Positions 16,285 through 24,060 of a stretch of 64,000 bases of DNA are shown here, piece after piece. Below the pieces are notes generated by a model. The model had not been told where the DNA came from, did no database searches, and saw only the letters and a program-made list of their open reading frames with translations. The stretch is taken from positions 1 to 64,000 of the forward strand of contig CAVEAL010000011.1 in the NCBI GenBank assembly GCA_963613665.1, written 5' to 3'. Position 1 is the stretch's first letter; each line of letters starts with the position of its first letter. A program made the position numbers and the translations under genes. This DNA is from F23-B02 sp963613665. Its GTDB lineage: Bacteria > Bacillota > Clostridia > Oscillospirales > Oscillospiraceae.

Positions 16285-16935
16285 TCAAATTTCAGTATCG
16301 AGAATATAGCAGGTGTGGGTAATGTTTCCGTCATCGGTAAAGCTGACGATGTTCCCCTCGACCGGAATATATGTATCAGGCCGCACGGCAAGTACAAGGT
16401 CTGAGTCCTTTTCCCAGAGGTACACGGCGTTTTCGTATTTGATCTCGCCGCTGCGCAGTCCGGTGCGGATAGTCATACTGACGTTATCGTAGGTATATTC
16501 CGACGCCTCGTCTATTCTGATCCTGCCGAGCTCGACTGGCTCCGTGGCGGGGTCGATTATGTATCCGCTGCGCTCCTGCCCGGAGGCGTTTATGAACTTC
16601 ACCGCCGTGAAGCCCGTCTCCTCTGCTGATGCGTCGATCTCCAGCGCCTCGGGCTTTACAAGGTACAGCATACGCTTACCCGTCCAGACCCAGGCACAGC
16701 CGGGATATTTTTCCGACTGCTCCGAAAAGCGCTGATAGTCCGCCCTGCACGCAGCCTGAGCTTCAGCCGGAGTTGCGGCCTCCAGTCCGTCAACATGCAC
16801 CTGATACACCGGCGCGACCTGAGAAATCTTATATCTGTGTATACCGAAAACAATGCCGAGCACTGCGAGCGTAAGCACGGCGCATATTATGTAAACCCGT
16901 TTTAAGTTGTTATCGCTTCGTTTTTTTGCAGGCAT
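16285..16935 (-). CDS. Uncharacterised membrane-anchored protein
   Basis: 216 residues: a short basic N-terminus, one transmembrane helix (residues about 13-31) and an extracytoplasmic domain of about 180 residues. I do not recognise a family. The external domain has alternating hydrophobic/polar strands typical of a beta-rich fold, and its only cysteines are well separated (including a C-terminal THTCYILD). It starts with GGAGG 7 nt upstream, has its own strong promoter and precedes the UbiB-like gene by 14 nt, so a linked envelope or lipid function is possible. Confidence 0.8.
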   Translation of the reverse strand: MPAKKRSDNNLKRVYIICAVLTLAVLGIVFGIHRYKISQVAPVYQVHVDGLEAATPAEAQAACRADYQRFSEQSEKYPGCAWVWTGKRMLYLVKPEALEIDASAEETGFTAVKFINASGQERSGYIIDPATEPVELGRIRIDEASEYTYDNVSMTIRTGLRSGEIKYENAVYLWEKDSDLVLAVRPDTYIPVEGNIVSFTDDGNITHTCYILDTEI

Positions 16936-16965
16936 CGCTTAGCCTCCGTAAATACTCGTGCCTTT

Positions 16966-16994
16966 ATTTTAACAGAAATCACTCCATTTAACAA
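16966..16994 (-). promoter_or_regulatory. Promoter of the 16.9-kb hypothetical/UbiB operon
   Basis: TTGTTA (16989-16994), 17 bp, TAAAAT (16966-16971), about 30 nt upstream of the first start codon. Confidence 0.7.
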
Positions 16995-17060
16995 GTGTTT
17001 TTTAGATGCTGTGCACATTGCTTACAGCAGCGCGCAAATGGGCACTGCCTCGGTGAGCGG

Positions 17061-17096
17061 TAAAAAAAGACCGGCCACAGTGATGTGACCGGTCTT
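17061..17096 (-). terminator. Terminator of the ligase-SGNH-SGNH operon
   Basis: AAGACCGGCCAC / GTGACCGGTCTT arms (17067-17078 and 17085-17096) with one G-T mismatch pair, followed on the minus strand by T7. It lies about 115 nt past the last stop codon. Confidence 0.9.
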
Positions 17097-17097
17097 G

Positions 17098-17153
17098 TCC
17101 GCGGCAATAGGTGAGGAAGAAAAGGAAGTTGATATGGTAGGAAGTGCCGCGGA
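17098..17153. repeat. 9-bp inverted repeat in the operon 3' UTR
   Basis: TCCGCGGCA (17098-17106) and TGCCGCGGA (17145-17153) can pair across a purine-rich (plus strand) 38-nt loop immediately upstream of the terminator. Function unknown. Confidence 0.5.
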
Positions 17154-17212
17154 TGTTGGGGGGATTTATGATAAGTGACTGCTGAGCGTCATATCATACG
17201 GTTACTTACGGC

Positions 17213-18832
17213 TCACAGGCGGTCGAAGCGTGCGAGGATCGCTGCAAGCTGGGCGCGGGTGATGACGGTGTTCGGACGGAACGTGCCGTCATTGTAGCCG
17301 CTGACTACGTCGTTGGCAACAGCCCAGCGTACCGCATTGCGGTAGCTGCCTGCTATAGAGGATGCATCGGAAAACACGCTGAGGTCGCCGCCTGCTGCGG
17401 GCATTCCGGCGTATCTGTGCATTATCGTCACGAACTGGCCGCGCGTCAGACCGTCGTTCGGGCCGAAGGTGGTCGCGCTGTAGCCGGAGATAATGGCGTT
17501 TTCATATGCCCAGATTATCGCGTCGCGTGCCCAGTAATTATCGGGAACATCGGTAAAGGGCTCGGTGAGGCCGCTCACGTTCGGAGATCCTGCCATGCGG
17601 TAGAGCACCGTCACTGCCTGTGCGCGGGTGGTTGTAGCGTCGGGGGTAAACTCCGTGTCGCTCGTACCCTTTATAAGTCCGTTATACCATGCATAGTAGA
17701 GCTCGTCGTAGTACCATGCCTCGGCGGGAACGTCAGTAAACGGGAGCGTTCCGCGCTCGGGCAGCACGCTGAGTATCTGCTGCGCAATGTATTTGTGGCC
17801 TTCAATGGTCGGATGAGCCTTGACGGTGAAATAAGCCGAGAAGTTTTTATCGGTCACGTTCTGGTCATAGGTCTCTGTTCCGAGAATATTGACATAGTGG
17901 AAGTTATCGTACTTGAGCGCAAAGCTTCTGATGTAAGCATTTATCATGGTGACGGTTGGAGCCGTGACCGCACTCAGGCTGGTGAGGCTGCCGTCGCTTA
18001 TCTTTGTGTGCTCAAAGGGATTGAACACGCCGAGAGCAACGACCGTGATATCGGGATTTATCTCATATATCTTCTCGATAACGGCGTTGTAGTTAACGGT
18101 GAACTGATTATATGCAATGGTCAGATAGCCAGCCAGCATAGTGCCGAGTTTTGCAAGCTCACCGGCAGTCTGGCAGTATTGCAGAAGTTTTGCAAAGGCC
18201 TCGCCTATGCTGCCGCCCTTGTTGAGAAAGTTCTTGATGTCCTTGAGAGCGTCGTTTTCCGTATCCTCGGTGTACTCCTTGAGCACCAGAGACGCAGACA
18301 TCGAGAAAACGTCGTTCGAACCGAGGTTTATGCTGATGAGTTTGGTTTTCTTTATGGCCTCGGTGTAGTCTTTCTGATCGGTGACATATTTGAGATCGCC
18401 GAGAGTGAACGAGCCGCTGCCGTCAAAATCATACCACTTGTTGCCCCAGGTATAGGTCGAGTCAAAATCGTTGTACACGCCCTCGAGGAAGTATCTGAAT
18501 TCCACGGCGCGCATTCCGCTGAGTGCGTACTGCAGAAGCTTTGCGTCAAGCTCCTCTGCAACAAGGCTGTGATACGCATTCGGCACTGCTGCGAAATCAA
18601 AGCCGTGATAGAGATAGTCCGGATCCAATATATAGCTCGGGTCGTCGGTCTCCTGATCGAAATATGTCTCGCTGCCGTCCATTGTAAGGCCGCAGCCTGC
18701 TGCGATGCTGTCGCCGACGCACATATAATATCTGTAAGGCTCATAGCTTCTGTCTGCCAGCGCCGGCGCGCAGAGCGCGAACACCATGACAAGCACGAGG
18801 ACGACGCTGAGTGTGCGTTTTATAATTTTCAT
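17213..18832 (-). CDS. Secreted SGNH/GDSL hydrolase with three SLH domains (copy 1)
   Basis: 539-residue surface esterase or lipase. A signal peptide (residues 1-26, ALA cleavage region) is followed by an SGNH hydrolase domain with block I VGDSIAAG (Ser42), block III GSND (171-174) and block V AHPT (His340). Residues about 363-539 hold three S-layer-homology domains (FTDVPAEAWYYDEL, FTDVPDNYWARDA and FSDASSIAGSYRNA starts), expected to bind pyruvylated cell-wall polymer. It is the last gene of a three-gene operon, 25 nt after its paralogue. The SLH-coding DNA is identical to that of the paralogue over 556 bp, while the catalytic halves are clearly diverged. Substrate unknown; an ester or acyl chain is likely. 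Confidence 0.92.
   Translation of the reverse strand: MKIIKRTLSVVLVLVMVFALCAPALADRSYEPYRYYMCVGDSIAAGCGLTMDGSETYFDQETDDPSYILDPDYLYHGFDFAAVPNAYHSLVAEELDAKLLQYALSGMRAVEFRYFLEGVYNDFDSTYTWGNKWYDFDGSGSFTLGDLKYVTDQKDYTEAIKKTKLISINLGSNDVFSMSASLVLKEYTEDTENDALKDIKNFLNKGGSIGEAFAKLLQYCQTAGELAKLGTMLAGYLTIAYNQFTVNYNAVIEKIYEINPDITVVALGVFNPFEHTKISDGSLTSLSAVTAPTVTMINAYIRSFALKYDNFHYVNILGTETYDQNVTDKNFSAYFTVKAHPTIEGHKYIAQQILSVLPERGTLPFTDVPAEAWYYDELYYAWYNGLIKGTSDTEFTPDATTTRAQAVTVLYRMAGSPNVSGLTEPFTDVPDNYWARDAIIWAYENAIISGYSATTFGPNDGLTRGQFVTIMHRYAGMPAAGGDLSVFSDASSIAGSYRNAVRWAVANDVVSGYNDGTFRPNTVITRAQLAAILARFDRL
17226..17781 (-). repeat. SLH cassette repeat, copy 1 (556 bp)
   Basis: By eye identical over its whole length to 18871-19426, at a constant offset of 1645 bp. 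It covers the SLH triad and the short linker before it. Confidence 0.9.
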
Positions 18833-18857
18833 TTACATCTCCCGTATTCTTTATACC

Positions 18858-20477
18858 TCACATTTTGTCAAAGCGTGCGAGGATCGCTGCAAGCTGGGCG
18901 CGGGTGATGACGGTGTTCGGACGGAACGTGCCGTCATTGTAGCCGCTGACTACGTCGTTGGCAACAGCCCAGCGTACCGCATTGCGGTAGCTGCCTGCTA
19001 TAGAGGATGCATCGGAAAACACGCTGAGGTCGCCGCCTGCTGCGGGCATTCCGGCGTATCTGTGCATTATCGTCACGAACTGGCCGCGCGTCAGACCGTC
19101 GTTCGGGCCGAAGGTGGTCGCGCTGTAGCCGGAGATAATGGCGTTTTCATATGCCCAGATTATCGCGTCGCGTGCCCAGTAATTATCGGGAACATCGGTA
19201 AAGGGCTCGGTGAGGCCGCTCACGTTCGGAGATCCTGCCATGCGGTAGAGCACCGTCACTGCCTGTGCGCGGGTGGTTGTAGCGTCGGGGGTAAACTCCG
19301 TGTCGCTCGTACCCTTTATAAGTCCGTTATACCATGCATAGTAGAGCTCGTCGTAGTACCATGCCTCGGCGGGAACGTCAGTAAACGGGAGCGTTCCGCG
19401 CTCGGGCAGCACGCTGAGTATCTGCTCGGCCATGTATCTGTGGCCTGCCAAAGTCGGGTGGACCTTAATGGCAAAAAGCTGCCAGATGTTCGGATCATCG
19501 TAACTCATGTCGTAGGTCTCGGTACCGACGACATCGGCATAATATAGATTGTCATACTTATAGGTCTGCAGCTTGAGGTAATTGTTAATCTGCCTTACCA
19601 TCGGAGCCATAAGAGCGCCGAGATCGTATTTACTGTCCGATTTAAGGGTAAAATACGCAAACGGATTGAATACGCCGACCGCAACGACGGTGATATCGGG
19701 GTTGAGCTCATACACCTTCTTCAGAATTGCACTGTAGTTTTCGGTAAACTGCTTATAGGTCTTTGCAAATGTCTCCGTAAGCGTTGTGACAAACTCGGTC
19801 ATCTTACCCATCGTCTGACAGTACTCTACAAGCTTTCCGAGAGCAACACCCATGTTGCCGCCGTTATTGAGGTAAGCCTTGATGTTCTTGAGCGTTTCGC
19901 TGTCGGGATCCTCCGCAGTGAGTATGCCCAAGCTGCCGAGCAGTGAGTACGAGAACACGTCGTTCGATCCGACATTGATGCTGAGAACATTGGTCGTCTT
20001 CACCATTTCGGGATAGTTTACCCGTGCGTTTATCGAATCGAGGTCGTCGAGAGTAAAACCGTTTCCGTCAACATCGAAAACGGAATTGTCCCACCAGCGG
20101 GTCTCGTCGTATTCGTTGTATACGCCCTCGAGGAAATATCTTAGCTCCACGGCGCGCATGCCGCTGCGGGCGCATTGCAGAAGCTTTGCGTCCAGCGCTT
20201 TTGCAACCATGCTGTGATATGCCGTGGGAACGGCGGTGAAATCATAGCCGTAATAGATGTAGTTTTCGTTATAGACCACAGTATAGTCGTCGGCACCCAG
20301 AGAGAAATCGGTTTCGCTGCCGTCTTTTGTAAGGCCGCAGCCCGCTGCGATACTGTCGCCTACGCACATATAGTATCTGTAAGGCTCATAGCTTCTGTCG
20401 GCCAGCGCCGGTGCGCAGAGCGCGAACACCATTACAAGCACGAGGACAAAGCTGAGTATACGTTTTGTATGTTTCAT
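18858..20477 (-). CDS. Secreted SGNH/GDSL hydrolase with three SLH domains (copy 2)
   Basis: 539-residue paralogue of the next gene with the same plan: signal peptide (1-26), SGNH domain (VGDSIAAG with Ser42, GSND, VHPT) and a C-terminal SLH triad. GGAGGAG about 8 nt upstream fixes the start. It follows the acyl ligase by 21 nt and precedes copy 1 by 25 nt. The catalytic middles of the two proteins differ at many positions, while the signal peptide and active-site Ser segment are close and the SLH part identical. This fits duplication followed by divergence plus recent homogenisation. Probably a cell-surface esterase. Confidence 0.92.
   Translation of the reverse strand: MKHTKRILSFVLVLVMVFALCAPALADRSYEPYRYYMCVGDSIAAGCGLTKDGSETDFSLGADDYTVVYNENYIYYGYDFTAVPTAYHSMVAKALDAKLLQCARSGMRAVELRYFLEGVYNEYDETRWWDNSVFDVDGNGFTLDDLDSINARVNYPEMVKTTNVLSINVGSNDVFSYSLLGSLGILTAEDPDSETLKNIKAYLNNGGNMGVALGKLVEYCQTMGKMTEFVTTLTETFAKTYKQFTENYSAILKKVYELNPDITVVAVGVFNPFAYFTLKSDSKYDLGALMAPMVRQINNYLKLQTYKYDNLYYADVVGTETYDMSYDDPNIWQLFAIKVHPTLAGHRYMAEQILSVLPERGTLPFTDVPAEAWYYDELYYAWYNGLIKGTSDTEFTPDATTTRAQAVTVLYRMAGSPNVSGLTEPFTDVPDNYWARDAIIWAYENAIISGYSATTFGPNDGLTRGQFVTIMHRYAGMPAAGGDLSVFSDASSIAGSYRNAVRWAVANDVVSGYNDGTFRPNTVITRAQLAAILARFDKM
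18871..19426 (-). repeat. SLH cassette repeat, copy 2 (556 bp)
   Basis: Identical partner of 17226-17781. The flanks diverge immediately at both ends. Confidence 0.9.
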
Positions 20478-20498
20478 TTTATTCTCCTCCCCGCGCTG

Positions 20499-22241
20499 TC
20501 AGACAGCCTCGTTGACTTCGTTATTTTTGTTGTAATCGTCTGCAAGCTTGAGATAGTCGATCTTACCCATGCCGGTGTGAGGCATGGCATCGGTAAATAT
20601 TATATCGTAGGGCTTTGCCGGTCCCTCCAGTTCCTGACGGCACATTTCATAAAGCTCGTTTTTGATCTGGAGCTGCTTTTCTATCGACTGCTCTTCCGTC
20701 TCGATAACGGCAAGCGTAAGCTGCCCCTGCGCATGGCCGGTGTCCTTTACGCCGACAACTGCGCAGCTTGATACCATTGGGTGATGGCCAAGAACGCTTT
20801 CGATGTGAGTGGGGAATATCTTATGGCCGTTAAAGAGCGTGATCATGCGCTTTATCCTGCCCTTTATGTACACAAAGCCGTCCTCATCCATGTGTCCGAT
20901 ATCGCCGCTGTGTACCCAGAAAGTACCGTCGGAGTGACGGACGATGACCTTTTCGGTCTCAGCCTTATTATTGAGGTAGCCAAGCATAATCGACGGACCG
21001 CTTATGCAGATCTCGCCCTCCTCGCCGTAGTCGAGCTCATTTGTCGTGCCCGGCTCGAAGATGCCGATGGTAGTGGTGAGAAGCGGATAGCCGACGGACA
21101 GGCTCTTGAAATTTCCGTTGCAGCAGCAGGATGCAGCCGAGGAGACCTCGCTCATACCGTAGCCCTGAGAAAGAGGATAGCGGCAGCCGCGGCTTTCAAG
21201 AAAGCTGTTGAGCTTTACCTCAAGGCCGGCGTTCATGGTGTCGCCGCCGCTTCCGGCGGTACGGAAAAAGCTGAGGTCAAAGCCCTTGGACATTTCCTTG
21301 CTGTTCATGAGCTTTTCATAATGTGCCGGAACGAGCAGCGTATGCTCGGGGCGGTACTTCTTGACATAGTAGCCGACCTTATCGGCGTTGAACTTCGGGA
21401 TTATAACGACCTCGAGTCCGAGCGTGAGAGGCATATGCAGGCTCGATACGATGCCGTAGGATGAGAACATCGGAATGATGTTCATGAAGCGCTGGCCGCG
21501 CCTGTAGGACACGCCGCAGTGCTTGAAGTCGAAGGCGATGGCATTGAAGCCGTCATTCGACAGCATGACACCCTTGGGTGCGCCGGTCGTGCCGCCGGTG
21601 AGCGTTACGGCTGCGAGATCGTTCTCGCCGTACTCGACGGTCTCGGTCTCAACACCCTCTCCTGTCGCTGCAAACTGAGTCCATGTGAGAACGCTGCTGC
21701 TTGTCTCGATCTTCGGAGCGGGCATCTTGAACTGCTTGAGAAAACGGATGGATGCAGGCAGCGAGGTGTCGGCCGAGATAACGACTATCTTCTCAATGCC
21801 AGCCTCAGTAAGAGTATCCTTGAGCGCCTCATAGTACAGGTCGATGACGATGAATATCTTCGTTCCGGTCTGCTTAATGAAGCTCATTGCTCCCGCCGCG
21901 CTGGTTCTCGGGTCGATGACCAGAGGTGCGGCACCGATCTTGTTCAGACCGTACAGTGCGTAGACCATCTCGGGGATAGTAACGGTCGCGGCGGCGACGA
22001 TATCGCCCTTTTTGATGCCGGCGGCCTTGAATGCTCCGGCGGCCCTGTCCGCTTCGTCGAGCAGCTTTCCGTAGCTGATCTTTTTGCCGAAGTAATTGAG
22101 TGCCGTGTCATCGAGTCCACCCTCGCTGCACTCGCGCAGATGACGGTAAATTGTGTTCTCCGGCATGGACGCTTCCCTCGCCTCTTCCGTAAAGAATCTC
22201 AGCCAAGGCTTTTCGATTGACGGCTTTAACAGTTTGCACAT
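20499..22241 (-). CDS. AMP-forming acyl-CoA synthetase/ligase (ANL superfamily)
   Basis: 580-residue adenylate-forming enzyme expected to activate a carboxylate (fatty acid or similar) with ATP and load it onto CoA. Motifs in order: P-loop TLTGGTTGAPKG (about 201-212), QGYGMSE (A5-like), HSGDIGHMDEDGF (hinge region) and GKIDYLKL with the C-terminal catalytic Lys. GGAGGAAG precedes the ATG. It is first in an operon with two SLH-anchored SGNH hydrolases, under a consensus promoter in the spacer shared with a divergent TetR gene. Context suggests use of acids released by the surface hydrolases (inference). Confidence 0.92.
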   Translation of the reverse strand: MCKLLKPSIEKPWLRFFTEEAREASMPENTIYRHLRECSEGGLDDTALNYFGKKISYGKLLDEADRAAGAFKAAGIKKGDIVAAATVTIPEMVYALYGLNKIGAAPLVIDPRTSAAGAMSFIKQTGTKIFIVIDLYYEALKDTLTEAGIEKIVVISADTSLPASIRFLKQFKMPAPKIETSSSVLTWTQFAATGEGVETETVEYGENDLAAVTLTGGTTGAPKGVMLSNDGFNAIAFDFKHCGVSYRRGQRFMNIIPMFSSYGIVSSLHMPLTLGLEVVIIPKFNADKVGYYVKKYRPEHTLLVPAHYEKLMNSKEMSKGFDLSFFRTAGSGGDTMNAGLEVKLNSFLESRGCRYPLSQGYGMSEVSSAASCCCNGNFKSLSVGYPLLTTTIGIFEPGTTNELDYGEEGEICISGPSIMLGYLNNKAETEKVIVRHSDGTFWVHSGDIGHMDEDGFVYIKGRIKRMITLFNGHKIFPTHIESVLGHHPMVSSCAVVGVKDTGHAQGQLTLAVIETEEQSIEKQLQIKNELYEMCRQELEGPAKPYDIIFTDAMPHTGMGKIDYLKLADDYNKNNEVNEAV

Positions 22242-22289
22242 AGTTCTTCCTCCTTGCTTTGTGCTGAACTTTTCGCTCGGTTTTGTCTA

Positions 22290-22318
22290 ATCATAAACTT
22301 ATCTCGTCTTTTTGTCAA
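22290..22318 (-). promoter_or_regulatory. Promoter of the ligase-SGNH operon
   Basis: TTGACA (22313-22318), 17 bp, TATGAT (22290-22295) on the minus strand, about 40 nt upstream of the ligase start. Confidence 0.75.
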
Positions 22319-22477
22319 CCACCATTTTATACTTTTCTTATGTTTTTATCCATCTTTGTACATTTTGCTGCTTTTTATCGTTAATTCTGTAGCGCTTTAT
22401 ACAAAATTGTTAATTAAGTATACAGTTGGACATTAATTGTTCATAAATATATTTTTGAACTTTTTTCAAATTTTCTC

Positions 22478-22506
22478 TTGCATTTATTTTGAACTTAGGT
22501 TACAAT
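22478..22506 (+). promoter_or_regulatory. tetR promoter
   Basis: TTGCAT (22478-22483), 17 bp, TACAAT (22501-22506). Confidence 0.5.
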
Positions 22507-22583
22507 TATACTACAAATATAAAATTAAACTTTTTTAATTCATTATTTAAAAATCTTTAAATTTTCAGGGGTGGAAATTATTA

Positions 22584-23168
22584 ATGAGTACAAATAACAG
22601 AATGGTCGAAAAGTCAAAGAAGGCGATCAAGGATGCCCTTCTGGACATCATGTATGAAAAGGATTTCAAACAGATCACAGTCAACGAGCTTTTAAAGCGG
22701 GCAAATGTCAGCCGAGGCACCTTCTATGCACATTTTTCAAACCTTGAGGACGTGCGCCAGCAGCTTATAAACGATCTCTACGATCACGCGGACGCGATAT
22801 TCGGTGATTACAAGGCCAGCGAGCTCGAGGAGGATCCGTACCCCATCATGCTGATGGCGGCGGAGATGATCGTCGCCAGCCGCGATCCGGCAAAGAGGCT
22901 GTTCAGATTTGTAAACGTATATGACCTCGGCATACATCTCAAAACATGGCTGACCAAATACATTCTGTCGGACGAGGAGCTTGTTGAGCGCTGGGGCGGC
23001 AAGTCAAAGGCCATGGTGTATGCCCGCTTCATCGCCGGCGGCACGATGCATGCCTATAACATGTGGATAGTTGACGACTTCGGCATATCCGCGGAGGAAT
23101 TCGCGCAGACGCTGTCCAACATTCTCGTAAACGGCCTCAACGCTTTAAAGGCAAGCGAGGATAAGTAA
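22584..23168 (+). CDS. TetR-family transcriptional regulator
   Basis: 194-residue TetR/AcrR-type repressor. The HTH occupies residues about 10-57 (ITVNELLKRANVSRGTFYAHF is the recognition helix region; its core is NVSRGTFYAHF), and the rest is the helical ligand-binding domain, with a C-terminal TetR_C region (GGTMHAYNMWI). GGGGTGG lies about 10 nt upstream. It is divergent from the acyl ligase-SGNH operon and upstream of an SDR gene. It probably represses one or both, perhaps sensing an acyl-CoA or free acid. Ligand and operator are not proven. Confidence 0.9.
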   Translation: MSTNNRMVEKSKKAIKDALLDIMYEKDFKQITVNELLKRANVSRGTFYAHFSNLEDVRQQLINDLYDHADAIFGDYKASELEEDPYPIMLMAAEMIVASRDPAKRLFRFVNVYDLGIHLKTWLTKYILSDEELVERWGGKSKAMVYARFIAGGTMHAYNMWIVDDFGISAEEFAQTLSNILVNGLNALKASEDK

Positions 23169-23180
23169 AACACAAAAAGC

Positions 23181-23206
23181 AAAGGCACAGCCTCGGCTGT
23201 GCCTTT
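23181..23206 (+). terminator. Terminator or attenuator after tetR
   Basis: AAAGGCACAGC-ctcg-GCTGTGCCTTT followed by TACGG; the U tract is only the end of the stem, so read-through into the SDR gene is plausible. Confidence 0.6.
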
Positions 23207-23228
23207 TACGGTTAAAAGGAGAATCATC

Positions 23229-24002
23229 ATGAAAAAGATCGCCGTTATAAGCGGAGCATCCTCCGGCATGGGCAGAGAATTTGTATACGCAATAGATAAG
23301 GACATGGAGCTTGACGAACTGTGGGTCATCGCACGCCGTGAGGAGAGGCTTCTGGAGCTTCAGGCGCATGTAAGTGCAAGGATACGCCCCGTCGTGCTCG
23401 ATCTTCTGGACAGAAGCAGCCTCGGCACCTTCAAGGCTCTGCTCGAGGCCGAAAAGCCCGAGGTCAGAGTGCTTGTGAATGCCGCAGGCTTCGGCCTTTT
23501 CGGAACCTATACCGAGATGGATATGGAAAAGCAGCTCGAGATAATAGACCTCAACGACCGTGCGCTGACCGGTATGACCTACATCACCCTTCCCTATATG
23601 CCGGATGGTGCGCAGATATACAACATGGGCTCAATGTCCTCGTTCCAGCCGGTACCGTATATAAACGTGTACGGCGCATCAAAGGCTTACGTTCTCAGTT
23701 TCTCAAAGGCGCTGCGCGTCGAGCTGTGTCAGAGGGACATCAGCGTAATGGCCGTCTGCCCCGGCTGGATACAGACGGAGTTTTTCAGCCATGCGATACA
23801 CGACGACACCGTCAGCTACTTTAACCGCTACTACGGCCCCAAGGAGGTCGTTGAGAAGGCAGTAAAGGACATGCACCGCAATAAACCGGTTTCCATCCTC
23901 GGCCTGCCGGAGAGATTGCAGGTGCTTGGCGTTAAACTTCTGCCGACACGCTTTGTTCTGAAAACCTGGTGCAAACAGCAGAAAAAACCGTTTAAGTATT
24001 GA
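23229..24002 (+). CDS. Short-chain dehydrogenase/reductase (SDR) family protein
   Basis: 257-residue Rossmann-fold oxidoreductase. The N-terminal cofactor motif is SGASSGMGRE (residues about 9-18); NAAGFGLFG corresponds to the NNAG motif, and the catalytic Tyr-x3-Lys is YGASK (about 152-156) with an upstream Ser in MGSMSSF. AAGGAG sits about 8 nt before the ATG at 23229, so the longer frame is rejected. It lies 60 nt downstream of tetR and may be part of the same regulon. Substrate unknown; the divergent lipid-related operon suggests an acyl or keto substrate. Confidence 0.9.
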   Translation: MKKIAVISGASSGMGREFVYAIDKDMELDELWVIARREERLLELQAHVSARIRPVVLDLLDRSSLGTFKALLEAEKPEVRVLVNAAGFGLFGTYTEMDMEKQLEIIDLNDRALTGMTYITLPYMPDGAQIYNMGSMSSFQPVPYINVYGASKAYVLSFSKALRVELCQRDISVMAVCPGWIQTEFFSHAIHDDTVSYFNRYYGPKEVVEKAVKDMHRNKPVSILGLPERLQVLGVKLLPTRFVLKTWCKQQKKPFKY

Positions 24003-24006
24003 TATT

Positions 24007-24048
24007 GCATGAAAAAATCCCATCCGGATGGATGGGATTTTTTCATGC
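24007..24048. terminator. Bidirectional terminator between the SDR gene and pfk
   Basis: GCATGAAAAAATCCCATCC, 4-nt loop, perfect 19-nt complementary arm containing T6. Confidence 0.93.
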
Positions 24049-24060
24049 CGAAAGTTTATA

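Larger units (their letters stand above)
22242..22583. other. AT-rich divergent control region of the ligase operon and tetR
   Basis: 342 bp without a gene. It contains the ligase promoter at its left end, the tetR promoter at its right end, TTTGAA/TTCAAA (22455-22471) and repeated TTTTGAACTT motifs near the tetR promoter that could be operator sites. The middle 160 bp is very AT-rich with no structure I can assign. Confidence 0.6.

Noticed and set aside
17226..19426. Transposon or insertion sequence causing the direct repeat
   Set aside because: The repeat coincides exactly with coding sequence for the SLH anchor, stays in frame in both genes, and has no terminal inverted repeats or transposase.
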